Of a DNA stretch of 36,609 nt, positions 33,631-36,609 are shown piece after piece. The notes under the pieces are model-generated. The model was not told where the DNA came from, did not search any database, and was given only the letters and a program-made list of their open reading frames with translations. The translations under genes and the position numbers were made by a program. Numbering within the stretch: position 1 is the stretch's first letter; the number at the start of each line of letters is the position of its first letter. The DNA is from Myxococcota bacterium (lineage in GTDB: Bacteria > Myxococcota_A > Bradymonadia > UBA7976 > UBA1532), in contig CAUJDF010000010.1 of the NCBI GenBank assembly GCA_963169045.1, positions 1 through 36,609 on the forward strand. Reading direction: 5' to 3'.

Positions 33631-35511
33631 ATGGAGACGGCGATGGACGGCACGCGAGACAGACGGTCGGCGCACGGCGCACGGCTGCTCGGCGGCATGG
33701 TGATCGGCGCGATGGCGCTCGCCGGCGGCGCGGCCCGCGCGCAGGAGCCGTACGACCTCGACATCCAGAACTTCCGTCCGGCGATGGACACGAAGGGTCT
33801 GATCACGGTCGAGCGGTCCAAGGCGCTCGGCACGCTCGAACCGAGCTTCGGCCTGTATCTCGACTACGCCTTCAATCCGCTGAAACAGAAGATCGGCGGC
33901 GACGAGGAGGTCCTCGTCGAGCGGCTCGGCACGGGCACGTTCGTGTTCGCCATCGGGTTCGCGAACATCGTCGAGATCGGCGCCCAGCTGCCGGTGGTCA
34001 TCGTGCGCGGCGATCCCGACGGCCCCGGCGACGAGGCCGAGCTCGACGGCGACGGCTTCGGCGACGCGCAGCTCTCGGCGAAGATCCGCATCCTCGACCG
34101 CGAGGTGCACGGCGTGGGCCTGGCGCTGCTGCCCATCGTGCAGCTCGCCAGCGGCGAGGAGAACAGCTTCGTCACCCACGGCCAGACGCCGGTCTTCGTC
34201 CCCAAGCTGGTCGTCGACTGGGACCTCGGCAGCCGCGTGTCGATGGCGGTCAACGCCGGCGCGACGATCCGCGAGAAGCGCGAGATCGCCGGCAACGTCA
34301 CCATCACCGAAGCGGGTGGCGCGACGCGCACGCTGGCGCGCGATCCGGTCGTCGTCGGCAAGGAGATCAACTACAGCGCCGGCGTGGGCGTCGCCCTGCT
34401 CCCGCAGCGCCTCGACCTCATCGTCGAAGGCTTCGGCGCGGTCCCCATCGAGAGCGGCGCCGAGAACGCCACACCGCTCGAGGTGCTGGCGGGCCTGAAG
34501 CTGTTCCTGCTCGGCGACTCCTTCCTCACCGCCGGCGCCACCCGCGGCGTGCTGAACACCGCATACGGCGATCCGGACGTCCGCCTGTTCGCCGGCATCG
34601 TGTTCGAGCCGGCGGTGCGCGACCGCGACGGCGACGGCCTCAACGACGACGTCGACCAGTGCCCGGACGAGGCCGAGGACCGCGACCAGTTCGAGGACGC
34701 CGACGGCTGCCCCGACCCGGACAACGACGGCGACGGCATCCTCGACATCGTCGACCAGTGCCCGGACGACCCCGAGGACTTCAACGGCTACGAGGACACC
34801 GACGGCTGCCCCGAAGGCAACCGCGATCGCGACGGCGACGGCATCCTCGACCGCGACGACCAGTGCCCGGACGACCCCGAGGACAAGGACGGCTTCCAGG
34901 ACGAGGACGGCTGCCCCGATCCCGACAACGACCGCGACGGCATCCTCGACGTCGACGACAAGTGCCCGATGGACCCCGAGGACCCCGACGGCTTCGAGGA
35001 TCTCGACGGCTGCCCCGATCCGGACAACGACCAGGACGGCATCCTCGATGTGAAGGACGACTGCCCGAACGAGCCGGAGAACTTCAACAATTACAAGGAT
35101 GAGGACGGCTGCCCCGACACGCCGAAGGTCGTGATCAGCGGCGGGAAGATCAACATCCTCGAGAAGGTGCACTTCGAGACGAACAAGGCGGTCATCAAGC
35201 CGGAGAGCTACGACATCCTCAACCAGGTGGCGGAGACGCTGCGGCAGAACCCGCAGATCACCAAGGTCGAGGTGCAGGGTCACACCGACAGCCGCGGCAG
35301 CGACGACTACAACCTCGATCTGTCGCAGCGGCGCGCCGCGGCGGTCCGTACGTATCTCATCGACAAGGGCAACATCGAGGGCGGCCGGCTGACGGCGCGG
35401 GGCTACGGCGAGAGCAAGCCGCTCGACCCCGAAGAGAACGTGCAGGCCTGGGCCAAGAACCGCCGCGTCGAGTTCGTCATCATGGACGAGGGCGGCGGCA
35501 TCACCCCCTGA
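33631..35511 (+). CDS. OmpA-family outer-membrane protein with thrombospondin type 3 repeats
   Basis: 626 residues from ATG 33631; ATG 33643 (four codons on) has a better GGAG at 6 nt and may be the true start. Signal peptide ends near AARA-QEP (about 38). Residues about 40-330 form a beta-rich barrel-like domain (GLYLDYAFNPLKQKIGG, paired strands to VRLFAGIVFEP). Residues about 331-496 are five Ca-binding thrombospondin type 3 units (DGDGILD...DQCPDDPED...DGCPD). The C-terminal OmpA domain (about 505-622) has the peptidoglycan-binding pattern VQGHTDSRGSDDYNLDLSQRRAAAVRTYL and NRRVEFVIM. It would tether the outer membrane to peptidoglycan, the repeats acting as a rigid calcium-dependent spacer. 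Confidence 0.93.
   Translation: METAMDGTRDRRSAHGARLLGGMVIGAMALAGGAARAQEPYDLDIQNFRPAMDTKGLITVERSKALGTLEPSFGLYLDYAFNPLKQKIGGDEEVLVERLGTGTFVFAIGFANIVEIGAQLPVVIVRGDPDGPGDEAELDGDGFGDAQLSAKIRILDREVHGVGLALLPIVQLASGEENSFVTHGQTPVFVPKLVVDWDLGSRVSMAVNAGATIREKREIAGNVTITEAGGATRTLARDPVVVGKEINYSAGVGVALLPQRLDLIVEGFGAVPIESGAENATPLEVLAGLKLFLLGDSFLTAGATRGVLNTAYGDPDVRLFAGIVFEPAVRDRDGDGLNDDVDQCPDEAEDRDQFEDADGCPDPDNDGDGILDIVDQCPDDPEDFNGYEDTDGCPEGNRDRDGDGILDRDDQCPDDPEDKDGFQDEDGCPDPDNDRDGILDVDDKCPMDPEDPDGFEDLDGCPDPDNDQDGILDVKDDCPNEPENFNNYKDEDGCPDTPKVVISGGKINILEKVHFETNKAVIKPESYDILNQVAETLRQNPQITKVEVQGHTDSRGSDDYNLDLSQRRAAAVRTYLIDKGNIEGGRLTARGYGESKPLDPEENVQAWAKNRRVEFVIMDEGGGITP
34621..35118. repeat. Tandem repeats encoding thrombospondin type 3 units
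   Basis: Five diverged units of about 32-36 codons with recurring gacggcatcctcgac and gacggctgccccgac blocks. They encode Asp-rich calcium sites and paired Cys. Divergence between units is moderate, so this array looks older than the 51-bp array of the TPR gene. Confidence 0.85.
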
Positions 35512-35525
35512 TCTTCTTTACGCCG

Positions 35526-35549
35526 GCCCCGGTTTCCGGTATCCGGGGC
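35526..35549 (+). other. Hairpin just before the last ORF
   Basis: A perfect 7-bp inverted repeat GCCCCGG/CCGGGGC (26-32 and 43-49 after 35500) with a 10-nt loop ends 4 nt before the ATG at 35554. No T tract follows, so it is a poor terminator. It could end the ompA message weakly or mask the start of the next gene. Confidence 0.4.
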
Positions 35550-35553
35550 TCCC

Positions 35554-36342
35554 ATGCCTTCCCTTCGGCTGCTCTCCACCCTCACGCTCTCGGTTCATGG
35601 CTCGGCGCTGGCGACCCCTCCGGCGCCGCCGAGCGCGCCGCCCGCGCCGGCGCTGGCCGTGGTCGGCGCCGTGCCGCCGGTGGTGGTGCCGACGACGCAG
35701 CCGGCGAAGCCCGAACCCGCGACCCAGCCGGCCCGCAGGTGGCTCTACCGCGGGAAGATCGTGGGAGAGGCGGAGGGCGACGATGAGCCGTCCGTCGAGA
35801 TGGCCCTCGTCGAGACGGGCCGCCGCAAGGTGAGCACCCGCGAGGTGGTCGACCTGGCCGTCGAGATCGACGGCAAGCGCGCCGACGACGAGATGCTGCG
35901 GGATCTCGGCGTCTCGGCGGCGCCGTTCCCGTCCTTCTCGCCGCAGTGGAGCCTGGTGGTCGATCGCGAGGCTGCGGGCCCCGTGGTCTGGCTGGTGGGC
36001 ACGAGCGCGCCTGACGCGGCCGAAGCGCTCGACCGGGCGCTCGACGACGCCACGCCCTGGCACCTCGGCTGGCGAATGTCGAAGCGGCCCAAGGCGCCGC
36101 CCGCCGACCGCGCCTACTTCTTCCGCGACAAGGTGGCCGGGCACGAAAGCGTCTGCGAAGGCTTCGCGCATCCGTCGCCGGACACGGGCGACTACTTCGA
36201 GTCGGAGCGCTGCTTCGGGGCGGGCGTGGGCATCACGCGGCTCATGTTCGACTCGGTGTGGGGCGGCTACAAGTTCGACCTCGTCAAGGCCCCGGCCGAG
36301 CCGGCGCTGCCCCGCCTCGAGAAGCCGTCGAATCCGCGCTGA
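35554..36342 (+). CDS. Exported protein of unknown function
   Basis: 262 residues. The N terminus resembles a signal peptide (MPSLRLLSTLTLSVHGSALA, cleavage near 20-21). A Pro/Ala/Val-rich linker runs to about residue 60. A folded part follows (about 62-250) with RRWLYRGKIVGEAEG, WSLVVDREAAGPVVWLVG, and two Cys (in HESVCEGF and SERCFGAG) that could form a disulfide. No family is recognised. The start is uncertain: no clear ribosome binding site and a hairpin right before the ATG. No promoter is obvious, so it may be read from the ompA promoter 42 bp upstream of its own start. Codon pattern looks like the neighbouring genes. Confidence 0.75.
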   Translation: MPSLRLLSTLTLSVHGSALATPPAPPSAPPAPALAVVGAVPPVVVPTTQPAKPEPATQPARRWLYRGKIVGEAEGDDEPSVEMALVETGRRKVSTREVVDLAVEIDGKRADDEMLRDLGVSAAPFPSFSPQWSLVVDREAAGPVVWLVGTSAPDAAEALDRALDDATPWHLGWRMSKRPKAPPADRAYFFRDKVAGHESVCEGFAHPSPDTGDYFESERCFGAGVGITRLMFDSVWGGYKFDLVKAPAEPALPRLEKPSNPR

Positions 36343-36360
36343 TCCTCAGGGTCCGTTTTT
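36341..36360 (+). terminator. Weak possible terminator after the last CDS
   Basis: GATCC-tca-GGGTC (one G-T pair) followed by cg and five T. The stem is only 5 bp, so the call is weak, but the T run right after the stop codon is suggestive. Confidence 0.35.
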
Positions 36361-36364
36361 CCCC

Positions 36365-36393
36365 TTGCCAACATCCGGATCGCCGCCTACCAA
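36365..36393 (+). promoter_or_regulatory. Candidate promoter of a structured RNA
   Basis: TTGCCA (36365-36370) and TACCAA (36388-36393) are separated by exactly 17 bp in the non-coding end of the window. The predicted start is near 36400, directly before a series of hairpins ending in a terminator. Confidence 0.45.
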
Positions 36394-36399
36394 TAGAAG

Positions 36400-36606
36400 T
36401 ACGAGCTGGCCAGCTCCCCACAGGTTCTCCTGACGCAAGGAGGTTGCCTGAACGATCGATCAACCCGTCTGCATCCTCAAATTGGAATGCCTACATAAAG
36501 ACGTGAGCATCTCGTGATGCTCTGCCGCCGCATCCGGCCGAACCGGACGAGTGGCGGCGATCGAAATCGACGAAGAGCCCCTCACCCGACCGGGTGCAGG
36601 GGCTTT
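36400..36606 (+). ncRNA. Candidate structured small RNA, about 205 nt
   Basis: No convincing ORF. In order: perfect palindrome GAGCTGGCCAGCTC (36403-36416); hairpin CAGG-tt-CTCCT/AGGAG-gttg-CCTG (36421-36450); hairpin CGTCT-GCATCC/GG-a-ATGC...AGACG (36466-36503); 7-bp hairpin GAGCATC-tcgt-GATGCTC (36505-36522); two-step hairpin GCCGCC...TCCGG/CCGGA...GGCGGC (36524-36558); then the terminator. Six helices in about 200 nt between a promoter-like element and a terminator look like a stand-alone RNA. It does not match 6S, SRP, tmRNA or RNase P sequence signatures I can recall. It could instead be the leader of a gene beyond the window. Confidence 0.45.
36576..36606 (+). terminator. Strong Rho-independent-type hairpin at the window end
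   Basis: AGCCCCT pairs with AGGGGCT and the inner CACCCG with CGGGTG across a 2-nt loop, with one bulged C, giving 13 base pairs. A short T run (ttt, then cgt) follows on the plus strand. The T tract is short, so orientation is less certain than the stem. Confidence 0.65.
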
Positions 36607-36609
36607 CGT

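Noticed and set aside
36258-36506. 82-residue ORF running over the last intergenic region
   Set aside because: It starts inside the preceding gene in another frame, has no ribosome binding site at a suitable distance and overlaps the helices of the RNA candidate.

Overview
This is a GC-rich chromosomal window whose gene content and order point to the Myxococcota (former Deltaproteobacteria). The grounds are a pilMNOPQ cluster with a giant TPR protein nearby, a roadblock/LC7 protein, an NtrC-type regulator, many lipoproteins with Asp-rich or Ig-like domains, and an OmpA protein with thrombospondin type 3 repeats. The taxonomic call is inference from architecture. Almost all DNA is coding, and genes within operons are joined by ATGA, GTGA or TGATG overlaps. 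I see no mobile element, CRISPR array, phage gene or replication origin.

Left part, minus strand (about 60-13,620). Read in the direction of transcription, the pilM-pilN-pilO-pilP-pilQ operon builds the type IV pilus alignment complex and outer-membrane secretin, and is followed by a Cys-rich lipoprotein. Then come a roadblock/LC7 (MglB-like fold) protein, aroQ, efp (elongation factor P) and a 1406-residue TPR protein. That protein has N- and C-terminal TPR blocks around a roughly 800-residue acidic linker carrying more than twenty FDDLL-type motifs, an architecture that recalls SgmX, the MglA effector of Myxococcus xanthus. A tRNA-Gly(CCC) with its own near-consensus promoter and terminator ends this side. 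PilQ is remarkable for a roughly 475-residue Ala-rich coiled coil between its two AMIN-like domains.

Middle, minus strand (13,795-20,868). mfd, a PpiC-type lipoprotein foldase, a SurA-like periplasmic foldase and a sigma-54-type response regulator form one translationally coupled operon.

Right part, plus strand (20,962-36,609). A REC-PAS-pseudo-histidine-kinase and a PKD-like lipoprotein are followed by a large Ca-binding-type lipoprotein. Next is a cell-envelope operon: murI, a small unknown protein, ftsE, ftsX, a degenerate LytM factor (EnvC), an S41 protease (CtpA) and a YibQ-type divergent polysaccharide deacetylase. It links peptidoglycan precursor supply to FtsEX-controlled wall hydrolysis. 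Then come a double-FHA/TPR membrane protein, the OmpA/TSP3 protein and an exported protein of unknown function. The last 210 bases hold no gene but a dense run of hairpins between a promoter-like sequence and a strong terminator: a candidate structured small RNA.

Promoters seen by eye repeatedly combine a TTGAC-like -35 with a TAG-type -10. All functional calls come from reading the translated sequence and motifs; no database search was run.
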